Shown in pieces: positions 1 through 10,404 of a stretch of DNA of 64,000 nt. This DNA comes from Eledone cirrhosa (Eukaryota; Mollusca; Cephalopoda; Octopoda; Eledonidae). The notes below the pieces were generated by a model that did not search any database, was not told the DNA's origin, and was given only the letters and a program-made list of their open reading frames with translations. The position numbers were made by a program, and so were the translations under genes. The stretch lies in NCBI GenBank assembly GCA_964016885.1, contig OZ024743.1:168063833-168127832 (forward strand). The letters are read 5' to 3'. Each line of letters opens with the position of its first letter. The first letter of the stretch is position 1.

Positions 1-473
1 AAATCTTGTCCTAGCCCGTCAGCATTCATCTCCTCAATGACCGTATCTTTGTTACAGGTATTATTTATTTCAGCATTCAGATCATTGTCTGCTTCGGATG
101 ATTCCTCCGTTCTCTCACCCTCTTCACCTTCATTTCCCACTGGTTCGTTTGCCTGGCATACTCCACTCTCCATTTCTAAGCTAATCTCTCTGCTCAGTTC
201 CTCCAGTTCCAGCTCACTTATCCACCCATTAGTTCTTATTACCCGAGCCTGCCCGGCCAATTTTTGTTCATCTAATTTAAATAGACCAATCTCGTTCCAG
301 ATGTTATGCATCCGTTTCCTATAGCCTTTCTCCTTGGGGTTACTCTTCAGGTAACATTGCATAACAGTTCTATTCAATTCTTTCGTCCAGTTGGTTCTGG
401 TCCCTTTCCTTCTTCTTCTTCCTCCGACACCAGCAGTATTTGGTTGACAGCCAGGTCCCTGCTGCTGAGCCAT
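1..473 (-). CDS. N-terminal part of an R4/Dong-type non-LTR retrotransposon ORF, off the left edge
   Basis: An open frame of 157 codons runs from ATG 473-471 to the window edge with no stop. An in-frame TGA lies shortly upstream, so this ATG is the natural start. The protein starts with a Gln/Gly-rich stretch, a basic GGRRRKGTRTNWTKE block and then a motif of the type KGYRKRMHNIWNE followed by an acidic Glu-rich segment. From family knowledge this is the N-terminal region of R2-superfamily elements that carry a restriction-like endonuclease; it resembles the second family seen at 40497-43455 more than D1. RT and endonuclease would lie left of the window. It is not disrupted inside the window. 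Its activity cannot be judged without the rest. Confidence 0.7.
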   Translation of the reverse strand, partial: MAQQQGPGCQPNTAGVGGRRRRKGTRTNWTKELNRTVMQCYLKSNPKEKGYRKRMHNIWNEIGLFKLDEQKLAGQARVIRTNGWISELELEELSREISLEMESGVCQANEPVGNEGEEGERTEESSEADNDLNAEINNTCNKDTVIEEMNADGLGQD

Positions 474-1368
474 GGAGCACCTGCTGGGTGAGAGTCAGTC
501 ACATGACATTCTAGTCTCCACTTCACCGTTATTCGAACTGTTTAGGTTCGACATTTAAACACTCTTATCGAGGATTGGTCAATGTATGGTTACATAACCA
601 CCGGTGATTTCATCACCCCCGTTGATTTTAGCACGGCACTATCACGCTGTAGACGAACATAAATAAACAAACAAACAAACAGGCACCCCCCCCCCCAAAA
701 AAAAAGAATAAGCATAAGTTTCATTGTAATGTAATGTTTGACTGTCTGACTTAGTTTTTCCCTTCCCTTCTCTGTCCGTCTGTTTGTTTTTCTCTTCATT
801 TTTCTTTTCTTTACGTTTTTCGTTGTTGCTGTGCTGCTTTGATTTTGATTTTTGTTTTTTTTTGATTTTTTGACCGGGTCATCAATTCGGTCTATTTATA
901 TATTTTGATGCCTTCCTCTTTTAGTGGGGACACTACGATGCATGTGTTAGCGGGAGGTAGTGGGAGAGAATAGCGGCGGTAGTGATAATGAGGCAGTGGT
1001 GGGGGTGGGGGTGCTGTGCTAGTAGTATCTAGCAGGGGGTAGTGGAGGTGCTGTGCTAGTAGTACCTAGCAGGAGGTAGTGGGAGAGAATAGCGGCGGTA
1101 GCGATAATGAGGCAGTGGTGGTGGTGATGTGATCGTAGCACTGTAGTGATGGTGTTGAAGTTGAAGTAGAAATAGAAGTTGAGGCAACTTGACCAGAGTT
1201 TTTAGCGTGGTAGTGGTGGTGGTGTTGGTGGTGAAATTATCTTATCTGTCCACTTAGTCATTTAGCTATTTAGCTAGCTATTTAGTCATTTTGCCATTTT
1301 CCTCCTTTTCGACTCTAACATTCCTGATCCAAAATTAAATATTAATATTGTTCATTAATATTGTCTAG
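474..1368 (-). other. 5' leader of the left-edge R4/Dong-type element
   Basis: Non-coding stretch upstream, on the minus strand, of the partial ORF at 1-473. It has a CAAA/C/A homopolymer cluster (about 660-712), a T-rich block and G-rich short repeats. Part of it (about 880-930) resembles 20320-20390, upstream of D1b, so both look like 5' leaders of the same superfamily. The leader ends against the ATT track at 1371-1399, into which D1a also ends. Confidence 0.5.
940..1135. repeat. Imperfect tandem/nested direct repeats
   Basis: The motif GGGAGAGAATAGCGGCGGTA followed by a GATAATGAGGCAGTGGTGG block occurs at about 960 and again at about 1080. Between them GTGCTGTGCTAGTAGTA occurs twice (about 1010 and 1049). 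This is a short G-rich duplication inside the 5' leader of the left-edge retrotransposon. Confidence 0.75.
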
Positions 1369-1370
1369 TA

Positions 1371-1399
1371 TAATAATATTATTATTATTATTATTATTA
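1371..1399. repeat. ATT microsatellite, junction of two RLE elements
   Basis: About seven uninterrupted ATT units separate the 5' leader of the left-edge element from the 3' end of D1a; both are on the minus strand, so they are head-to-tail. Confidence 0.9.
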
Positions 1400-4368
1400 C
1401 AGTTGCATTTATCTTGCTTTATGTTCATACGAGTTATCACCAAGTCACAACCAGTTACCTCAAGAGACAACAAGGTCAGCCATGTTCAAGAAAGAACATA
1501 CATACTCACACATGCATCTTTAGTGTTTAGACTTGTGATGTACTTATATTGACAGAATCTTCCTTAGTATATGGGCAGTTCCTATTAGTACTATCTGTTG
1601 TATTTCTCCTATACGCGGGTTTCCTGGGATTTGCGATAAGTAATCATTAGACCCCTTAGGTATCATTCCCAGAGGGCCTACAACCACTGGTATTGTTTTA
1701 GTTCTCAATTTCCACATTTTTCCAATTTCTATCTCCAGGTCCTTATACTGGCTCAATTTTTCAAATGTTTTTATAGATACATTCTTGTCTATTGGAACGG
1801 ACATATCAATTAGCAGGCATACCCTCTTTTTAAAGTCCTTCAATATTATATAAGGTCTATTTGCATCTATTTTTCGGTCTGTTTGGATGCTAAAGTTCCA
1901 CAAGATTGAGATGTGATCTTTTTCAAGTATGGGAGGTGGTTGATGCTCCCACCAATTCTTTTGATGGGGCAGGTCAAAATGCTTACACATTATCCAAGAG
2001 GCTTTTCTTGCCATTTCTTAGCCAGTTTCTGTAGCAGTTCTTTCTTTGCAGTTACTTTTACCTGCTTTGCTTTTTCTGTGTTTTCCATTTCAGCAGTAAA
2101 TGGGACTTCTGAAATTTGTAGTCCATTACTGTATCTTTGTGCATCTTTTGTAATGGAGTATGATCTTTTGATGCTTTCGTGTTTCAAAACGAGTTTGATC
2201 ATCCAATCATGTGATTCCCTTAGATATGTGGATAATCCAAATGTTGCAGTTTTCAACGCAATGTCTAACTGGATTAACCCACGTCCTCCTTCTTTCCTAG
2301 GGAGATATATTCTATCTATGTCTGCCTTAGGGTGATGCATTCTGTGCATGGTTAAGAATTTTCTAATTTTTGTATCGAGCCTACGGATCTCTGTGCTTGA
2401 CCAGTTGATGACATTGTAACTGTAGGTTACTACTGGTATGGCAAGCGTGTTTATGGCATCGATCCTATTCCTTACATTCAATTCCGTTCTTAAGATTGCT
2501 CTTACTCTGCGGTAACATTCCTTATCCTTATCCTTTCCCTCATTGTCGAGTGCTTGATTCCGTCTCCTTCACAAACACCTAGATATTTGTAAGTTTTTTC
2601 TTGATCAAGTTCTCTTATCACGTTCCCCGATCAAGATTAATGTCCGAACTCTTCAGCAGCTTTCCTCTGGTGAACGTTGCTTTGGCGCATTTATCTAGTC
2701 CAAACTCCATTTTAATGTCATCACTGAACTGCTCCACAGTGGATAATAGCCCTTGCAATTGTTCATCATTTTTGGCAAACTATCGAATGCTTTTATATAA
2801 TCTATCCAAGCAATTGATAGATTTTTGTGTCTATTATGACAATCTTCCAGTATCATTTTGTTAACCAAAAGATGATCCTTACAGCCATATGAGCCTCGTT
2901 TACACCCTTTCTGCTCAATGGGAAATAGGTCATTTGTTATCAAGTGGTCATATGTATATTCAGTTAGGATTGATGTTAAAATTTCATACATTGTGGTCAA
3001 GCAAGTTATCGGTCTGTAATTTTTGGGATTGTTTGTCTCATCATTCATCGGAAGCAGGAATGTAATGCCGTTAACTAGCCATGATGGTATCTTTTCTGGC
3101 TCCTTAACTATTTCATTGTAAAGTTGGGCTAACAGCTCATAAGACTCTGTGAAGGCATTTATCCAAAAATTTTGTATTTTGTCTTTTCCTGGGGATTTCC
3201 ATTTGCTGGTTTTTCTTAGAGCCAAGCGCAACTGTTCAACTGTTATATTTTCCCATATTTGTTCTTCAAGGTGAGCTGTATCTTTCATTTGTCTGTCTAT
3301 CCATGGGGCATGTATGTTATGAACTTTTTCTTCGGCCCAGATCTTTTCCCAAAATTCTTGCACTTCCTCCTTGGGTGGTATTGATTTAGCAGTTATTGTT
3401 GACTTACCAATTTTTCTGTAGAAGTTTCTTTGGTTGTTTTTGAACATATTATTGTCCTTATAGAATCTAGATCGTTTTTCAAAGCGCCTTATACGAGCAG
3501 CTTTGGCCGACACCTTTTGCTTGATTATTTCTATCAGCATGTCTATGTCACTTGTTGATTTTATACTGTACTTTCTTTTCAATTTTCTAAGTTTAGTTTG
3601 TTTAACATGTTCATCTACTTTATAGTTTGTTAAAATTTCTATGTCAGATCGGAGAAGGTTTATTTGGCGATTGATGTTCTCTTGCCAAGTAGATTTCTTG
3701 TGGGAATTCCTTTGTTTTTTCATCTTCACTCCACATAAGTGAGTGGTGACTTTAGCCGATGCATAATAGAGATGATTTAAATCAGTAATGTTTAGTTTGT
3801 TTGTGATGATAATGTTTTTGAGAATTATGTTAGTCTTGTGTATTATCTTTTGGTTCTGTTTGGAGTTCTGGATCTTAGGGAGGGTGTCTCGTTGCCCCAT
3901 GTCAGATTCTTTCATTTTCATCCATTCGATCATAATTTCATCCTTCAAGTTGGCAAGTTCATTCTCATTCATTTCTTTATCATTTACGATCTCATTATTT
4001 TCATTTGGAGTTTCATCCTGAGCATGCACTCCCTCCACTTTTTCGATCCTTTCTTTAATTTGTTCTGTTGCCAGTGATTCCGCCCCAACCCTGGGATTCG
4101 AAGGGTTACAATTTACTTCGTTTTCACTGACACATGTTTCATTTTCCCTTCGCTGACTTTGTGCTAATAGCTTGATCTGATCAATTTCTATATCAGTTAG
4201 TAACTTTTTTTTTACAATATTTCTTCGTATATTGGCTAGTTTGTTACTGTCAATATAGCCTCTGTTTTCGGGATGTTTCTTTTTCCAGTTGATATATGTC
4301 TGTTCTGTATTCGATGTATTTGATGGGTAGTACATGGTAGTGTAGAAAGGACTTCTTTATTATCTTCT
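1400..4368 (-). mobile_element. D1a: R4/Dong-type (RLE-class) non-LTR retrotransposon, 5' truncated
   Basis: The sense 3' end (CAACTG, plus-strand coordinate 1400) abuts ATT units, so on its own strand the element ends in (TAA)n. Alignment by eye with D1b shows the same 3' UTR and ORF, but D1a stops at about 4368 in another ATT track where D1b continues into its leader. Two internal deletions of roughly 300 bp (at about 1995 and 2780) remove the zinc-finger region and the YMDD region. Confidence 0.85.
1544..4335 (-). pseudogene. D1a reverse transcriptase/restriction-like endonuclease, broken
   Basis: Three open pieces follow one another on the minus strand. 2695-4335 (546 codons) holds the N-terminal region and RT fingers/motifs up to WIDYIKAFD. 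1990-2481 holds the post-RT region (YLPRKEGGRGLIQLD). 1544-2014 holds the C-terminal endonuclease. The YMDD block is deleted near 2780, with short GCAAA-type homology at the junction, and the CCHC finger is deleted near 1995. The endonuclease motif expected to read RPD reads RPY, losing a catalytic acid. The encoded enzyme would have nicked target DNA and reverse-transcribed its own RNA there; this copy cannot. Confidence 0.85.
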
Positions 4369-4374
4369 TTATTA

Positions 4375-4409
<35 letters not shown>
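4369..4409. repeat. ATT microsatellite between D1a and SINE1
   Basis: About ten ATT units follow the truncated 5' end of D1a, and the SINE head (GGGCGGCGG) starts immediately after. Confidence 0.85.
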
Positions 4410-4595
4410 GGGCGGCGGATTGGCAGTATCGGTAGAGGGTCGGACGTTATGCTTTCCAGCATAGTTACGTCCCTTTACGATCTGAGTTCAAATCCCGCCG
4501 AGGTTGACTTTGCCTTTCATCCTTACGGGGTCGATGAAATAAAGTACCAGTAACGCACTGGGTAATTTCTGGCCTTGTGCCTAAAGTAGAAACAA
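4410..4595 (+). mobile_element. SINE1: tRNA-derived, cephalopod OR2-like SINE
   Basis: The head has pol III-like internal promoter elements: a degenerate box A around GGCAGTATCGGTAGAGGGT and a box B reading GAGTTCAAATCCCGCCG. The body is GGTTGACTTTGCCTTTCATC, a GGGGTCGATGAAATAAAGTA block and a GGCCTTGTGCCTAAAGTAGA tail. This arrangement is typical of octopus/squid SINEs as I remember them. It lies between two ATT tracts and its 3' end runs into ATT, so a target duplication cannot be seen. It has no coding capacity and would depend on LINE proteins. Confidence 0.85.
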
Positions 4596-4626
4596 TATTA
4601 TTATTTTTATTATTATTATTATTATT
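4596..4626. repeat. ATT microsatellite between SINE1 and copy A
   Basis: ATT units with one TTT interruption; the copy A 5' end (GGCGACCTACG) starts at 4627. Confidence 0.85.
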
Positions 4627-4834
4627 GGCGACCTACGTAGTAAATCGTATCATCGTGAGCTCCGCAAAGGTTTGTTATTTCCGTTTGTTAAAAATTGTCA
4701 TTTATGGAAAATGTTATTGTTAACTGTTTATAAGCGCACATACATTGTTTTCCGAAAAGGACACCCAAAAAGATTGGGGCCTTGTGCCCAAAATTTAAAC
4801 TTTTATTATTATCAAAAAAATTTCTTTGAAAAAA

Positions 4835-6770
4835 ATGGCTAATTCACCTCTGCATGAAGCAGCTGAAAGCCGTTCTCACAAATTAACACCTCACACCGAC
4901 ACCACCATTGTAAATGTTACTACGTTTGCCAACACAAAAAAAAATATAAGCATTAGCAATATTTTAAATTTGTCTCAGGCAGACATTCATTTCCCGCCAT
5001 TACCAATGACTGCAGGTGTTAAAGCCTCCACCACCACCACCACCACCGCGACAACCACCACCACCACCACCACCACCGCGACAACAGAAACAAAAGAAGA
5101 AAAAAATAAATTAACTCGTGATGTCGAAATGAAATCAAGCAAAATGGACTCTTCCCCACCAAAGACGACTGACGTCACCACCACCACAACTGAAACTAAA
5201 ATTAATATTAACACAAATAACGATAGCAACAACAACAACAATGACATTATAAAAAAAACCCTCAGTTTCGCCAGAGTAGCAAAACAGTTCGAAGCATTTA
5301 GGGTAACTCAGGAGGATTTAGAAAATGCCAAACAAATGGTAAAGAAAGATGGGTACAGGGTCAGCCTCAACCACCACCTAATAAAATGGAGCATCGGCGC
5401 CTATGCACCGTGTCGTATCGAACAATAAATGTAAAATCGCGCCGAGTGGAACGGGCATCCGAGTCCCAAATCCAAAAAGCTTTGGGACATGTGTGGGCAA
5501 GAAAAACCCACATCAGACGTAGGCAAAAGTATGGAACCGTGGACGTGTTCTTTGAAACACCAGAGGAGGCTAGAGAACACTCCATGGCCCCATTAAGAAG
5601 TGACGACTTCACACTCGTCCCAAGCTATTGTGGCCAGAGACTCGTAAAGATCAGGGTCACCCACGTTCCACCGGCCATCGAAATTCCCTGGCTAATAGCG
5701 GCCGTCCTCGCCGGCATCGAAGCCAACACAAAAATAATAGCAATAGCAAAAGAAAAGCAGGAGAACAGGTCCGGATCTGGGATGGAGCTCCTAATCCAAG
5801 CGGACCAAAAAAGCATTGAGGAGATCCCAGAGGTAATAGACCTCACTGACGGCAGCCACCTCACGGTAATTGTCGAGGGCAGAAGACCTAGGTGTGTCGT
5901 TTGTGGTGAAGGAACCCACCTAAGGGCTTTCTGCCCTTAGCAGCAACAACAGAAGCAACTATAACAGCAACAACCCCAGCAACAGTAGCAAAACCAACAC
6001 CACCACCACCACCAGCAAAACCAACACCACCACCACCCAACACTTCAGAACTAGCACCAGCGCCTACACCATCCACCACGCCACAACCAAAACTAACGCC
6101 TGTGGAGGATTTTCCACTCCCCGGCCTATCACAACTGGAGACAGATTGTGACAACGAGGAGTGGGAAACGATATCGGAAAAAAACGAGGAGTGGGAAACG
6201 ATATCGGAAAAAAAAAAGAAACCAAAAAAGAAAAAATTCTCTTCCTTCCCCCTCCAAAAACAAAATACAGAGGGAAATAAATTAAGAAACAAAAAAGTTA
6301 GGACAGATATGCCACCATCCACACCAGCATCACCAACCCCATCAACCCAAACACCAACACCATCACCATCATTAACCCCGACACCACCATCACCTACACC
6401 ACAAAAGTCACCAAAATGCGAAACAGAAACAAACCCACAACAAACGCAAACAAAACAAAACAACGAAAACGATACACACTACACAGCATTAAATTTGAAC
6501 AACAAGCAATTATTACACTACATCCAACACAACACCAGCATCACAGAAAAAGACTACACAACAACCCCAAAATTCGCACCACCTCCACACATACAAATCA
6601 CTCGCATCACACAGAAAACGTACATGACACTAAAACAAAAATTCCCCAAAGACATCGGAGACTTCCGACAAGCACTCTCCAGGAGGATTTATAAGCACAT
6701 CCTTCCTGAGGAGGCCACAAGCAGTGAAAAGGGTGGAAAAACCGTCCTTCCCCTACGAGAAGTAAGGTAA
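4835..6770 (+). pseudogene. Copy A ORF1 (CCHC nucleic-acid-binding protein), broken
   Basis: The likely ATG is at 4835 (AAAATGGCT). The N-terminal part is Thr/Asn-rich from an ACC microsatellite (about 5028-5085). The frame then shifts near 5386. 5386-5940 carries the conserved block and a zinc knuckle C-x2-C-x4-H-x4-C just before a TAG at 5938-5940. Compared with copy D, a CAG has become this TAG and about 95 bp are missing after it. A Pro/Thr-rich tail continues in another frame at 6102-6770 and ends in TAA, 34 bp before ORF2. ORF1 proteins of such elements bind element RNA; this one cannot be translated whole. Confidence 0.8.
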
Positions 6771-6804
6771 GTGGTCTTTCCCATCTTTTCCACTCCTTTT
6801 CAAC

Positions 6805-9800
6805 ATGACCTCACTCAGAATAGGCAGCATAAATGCGCGTGGCTTGGGGTCGTCATGGAAGCAGGGCCACCTGCTCAACGACCTCAGGTCACTAAACATA
6901 GATGTAGTGGCCATCAGCGAGACCAGAATCTCCGAAGCACAGGCTTTCGCACCGATCTTCGGCGGCTACGATGTGTACGCATCTCCCAGCCGTCCGGGAT
7001 CGGGGGAGGAGTTGCTGTGCTTTTTCGGAGAGGTTTGGATCTTGCCATACGGGCCATCTTCCTGGACCCAGAATGTAAGTTGGTGGTGCTGGACGTGACC
7101 AGCGGAGACGGGCAAACCTTCAGGCTAGTGGCCGTCTATGCCCCGACAGGAGCAGGGCGGCCTGATTTCTTCCGGTGTCTGGAGAGCTTTCTTGGAACGT
7201 CGCGCTCTTTAGTGTTAGTGGGCGACTGGAACGGGATCTTAGATGCACGCTGGGACTGTGTGGGATTAATTGATAGGGGAGGAGGGTGCAAGAGCCTCAC
7301 CAGCCTGCTCAGGCATTTTGAACTGTCTGACAGGTACCGATTGGATTTCCCGAAATGCCAGTGTGGACTAGGACAAATCGTACAGGGTCATCCAGATCAT
7401 ATCTAGATAGAGTATTTTGTAGAGAAATAGATAGGTCAAGCATAGACTGTCCACAATTAAAGATAGTCAGCTACACGGACCACAAATTCGTGATCTGTGT
7501 GCTTAGATAGGCTTCCTAGACGAGGAACCGACTACTGGAAGCTAAACGCGTCTTTACCAGCGCGCAAGGTCTACAAAGACCGGATTAGCGAACTAGTTAA
7601 GCGGGCGTTGACGGGGGCCATCATCAACAATAAGTGGTGGTTTGCTCTGAAAAGAGCGATTAGAATATAGTCCATTAGGTTTAGTAAGGCTTTAGCAATA
7701 GAGAAAAATAGAGCAGAGGGAGAACTAGTTAGAAAATTAGACGAGGCGCTTAGCAAAGTCATCGCGACCGACATACTTGCGGCGAAATTGGCCCTTGACC
7801 AGTTCTTCAATGCAAAGCACGAAGGCTGCGTTGTCAGAGCTAGGGTGCGTGCTCTCAGACACGAGGGGACGAAAGCCGTTCAATGGGCCCGAGTGGGGGG
7901 TATACGTCGTGGAAACAAAGCCACGATCCGGTCTTTGGTGGACCACGAAGGGCGCATGCTACTCGGTCCAGGGAAAATGTGTGAATCTTTCCAGCGACAC
8001 TTCGCACAGCTGTTCGGGGGCAGCGGCGGGCCGGTTCGAGGGATGGACTTTAGTGTCTACCTCGACGGACTGCCGCGGCTCTCTGCCACTGTGGCGGAGT
8101 GTTGCGAAAAGCCGATAACAGCCGCTGAAGTACAGGAGGCAATGACTGGCTGCACAAGGGGAAAATCGCCTGGTTTGGATGGTCTGCCCTATGAACTTTA
8201 CGTACAGATGCCAGACTTGTTCGGAGGCTTCTTGGTGGACGTCTACTGCAACTGGCAACAGAACGGGAGAATCCCCAGCTCTGTGAGCCGAGGTACTGTG
8301 GAGCTGCTGAGAAAGGATCTGAACAAGGGGGATAACATAGATAATTTTAGGCCTATAACTCTGCTAAACACAGAGTTCAAGATTTTGGCCAAGGTGCTAG
8401 CAAAGAGGTTGGCGCTTGTCGTTGGTGGTCTTGTGGGAGAGGCGCAGACATGCGTTGTTCCCGACAGATCCATCCACGACAACCTCCACCTCATGCGATA
8501 CATCGTAGAGAGGGTATCTAGGGAACATGGCACGGGTGGGTCCTTGATCAATTTAGATCAGTCGAAAGCTTTCGATAGGGTCAACCATCGTTACCTAGCG
8601 GCAGTCCTGAGGGCGGCTGGCTTTGGGCCGTCTTCAGAGGCTGGATCGCTGCCATGCACAGCGACATCTGCTCTGTGGTGAGAGTGAACGGTTACCTTTC
8701 GGAACCGTTCAACATCATGCGCTCGGTCCGCCAAGGATGTCCCCTCTCGTCCCTCTTGTACGTATTAACTCTCGAGCCATTACTGCAAAAACTGGAGACG
8801 TTGAGGTGCGTCCCGCGCGAACTAGGATGCGGAAGGTCCGTGTCAGCATATGCGGACGATGTCACCGTAGTGGTGTCGAACGCCAAACACATCGAGGCGA
8901 TCGGCACTACACTAAGAGAATACGAAGCGGTGACAGGAGCAATGATCAACCACGAAAAGTCAGTGGGCCTGCAGCACGGCCCCTGGAGAGGCAGGTCTAT
9001 GCCGTCCAACAGCGTCGTCGGGCGCTGGACGGACGGACCGGTTAAATTGCTCGGGGTCTTGTTCGGTCTGGACCTCCACACGGACAAAATCTGGGACGAG
9101 GTGAGTAGCCGGGTTGCTTCTCTCACCCAGAAATGGGCGGAGAGGAAGCTATCCCTGAAAGGTTGAGCGGAGGTGGCCAACGCGTACATCGCGTCCGTCA
9201 TCTACTACCGCTTGACCGTCGTACCTTGTCCTAAGCTCCGCCTGACTGCGCTGGAGCGTTTGCTCTTTCGCTTTTTGTGGAAGGGTGGCGCTCCGATGGT
9301 CAGGCGGTCCATCTGCTGTCAACTCCCGCTACGTGGAGGGCTGGGCATTCCGTGGCTAATGATGCGCAGACACGCGCTCAGGCTACGACATCTCCACCTC
9401 TTCCTCGACGGTGGTCAGGTGTGGTCGCCGTTTGCTAAACACGTCTTTCCCCAGCTCGTCTCCTTGACGGAGTTGCAGTCCTGGGTCAAGCGAAGACCGA
9501 GAGGGAGCGCTTGGAGACTGGAATGTCTTCAGGCGCTCACAGCTCTCGACCAATCGGGCAATGTGATCGGTGGAAACTCCACCTCGGCGTTCTATAGAGG
9601 ATTAGTTGAGGGGAGAGCGACGACATACTTGGAGAAACTCTAGGCGTCGACGAAAATCAACCAGCCAATCTCTTCGGAAGAACATTCGGGCCGGGGCCTA
9701 TGGACAACTTCCAGAAATCCCTGGCCTGGCAGTGCTATCGAGGAGCTTGGCCAGTTCGGGATAAACTCTACAGGCTTGGAGGTGCCGTCAGCCGGGCATG

Positions 9801-10035
9801 TCCGAGATGCGCGCAGGGCGACGAAACCGTCCTGTACGCACTCGTCCAGTGTCCGAGCATTGCTGACTTGTGGGTTTATGTCGCACACCTGCTGTCACGT
9901 GTAGGACGGATCCAGCTATCAGCTGAGTCCATCTTGTGGATTGCCCCGCCCTCTTCCTTTAGCCGGGAAGGGCAGGCAGTTTTTATCTGTCTGATGGCCA
10001 GAGTGAATGGGGCTACTCTGAGTATGTGTCTGTAA
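6805..10035 (+). pseudogene. Copy A ORF2 (AP-like endonuclease + reverse transcriptase), broken
   Basis: The ATG at 6805 opens the endonuclease: NARGLGS, ISETR, then (after a one-base loss near 7015) YAPTGAG, GDWNGILDA and YTDHKF. The RT spans about 7788-9160 with KSPGLDGLPYELY, RPITLLNTEFKILAKVLAKR, LDQSKAFDRVNH, RQGCPLSSLLYVL and YADD at 8849-8860. The C-terminal part has a CCHC finger (CPRCAQGDETVLYALVQC, with the His position as Tyr). Lesions include frameshifts near 7015, 7380 and 8630, and a CGA-to-TGA nonsense at about 9164-9168 where copy D has CGA. Catalytic residues of EN and RT remain visible, so decay is moderate. Confidence 0.85.
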
Positions 10036-10284
10036 ATTAAAGGTGGAAAACTGGGAGAGGGCACTTGCCCTGCTGGTTAGGGTCACTGTGGCTTTTTAAT
10101 GGGCTTTCTCCACGAATGTCCCTCGGAAGTCTCCCCCCTATTGGGGAAATTTTTCATTGTTCTATTATTACATCCTCTGTTTCTTGTTTTTTACACGCAG
10201 AAATGCCCATTTGTACCATCCTGTATTGTCCTGTACTGTCCTTAATGTCTACTTTATGTAAACCCTTGTGGTTAATAAAGAAAA

Positions 10285-10285
<1 letters not shown>

Positions 10286-10336
<51 letters not shown>

Positions 10337-10337
10337 T
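10286..10337. repeat. ATT microsatellite, 3' tail of copy A
   Basis: About sixteen ATT units directly after AATAAAGAAAAC. Confidence 0.9.
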
Positions 10338-10404
10338 TTATCGCACAAGTCTGAGGTAGAAATGTTCGTAAATTTAACCTGTTTTAAAATATAATTTTTT
10401 GTAT
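10338..10404. other. Short unassigned spacer
   Basis: AT-rich, with no ORF or repeat I can assign; it separates copy A's tail from the first recognisable RT sequence of element E. Confidence 0.3.

Larger units (their letters stand above)
4627..10285 (+). mobile_element. Copy A: full-length L1/Tx1-like (APE-class) retrotransposon
   Basis: About 5.66 kb. The 5' end GGCGACCTACGTAGTAAATC directly follows ATT, as in copy D (34973). The order is 5' UTR, ORF1, ORF2 and a 3' UTR ending GGTTAATAAAGAAAAC, after which ATT units start at 10286. No poly(A) tail is present; the tail is the ATT repeat. The RT sequence (KSPGLDGLPYELY, RPITLLNTEFKILAKVLAKR, YADD) fits the Tx1 branch of the L1 group, in which sequence-specific members are known. 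Confidence 0.85.

Noticed and set aside
4410..4500. A functional tRNA gene at the SINE1 head
   Set aside because: Box A and B resemblance is present, but the region does not fold as a full cloverleaf by eye and is followed by the SINE body.
6766..6776. GGTAAGTGG at the ORF1-ORF2 border of A, B, C and D looks like a splice donor
   Set aside because: The TAA is the ORF1 stop codon, which explains the conservation, and there is no sensible acceptor within reach that would join the frames.
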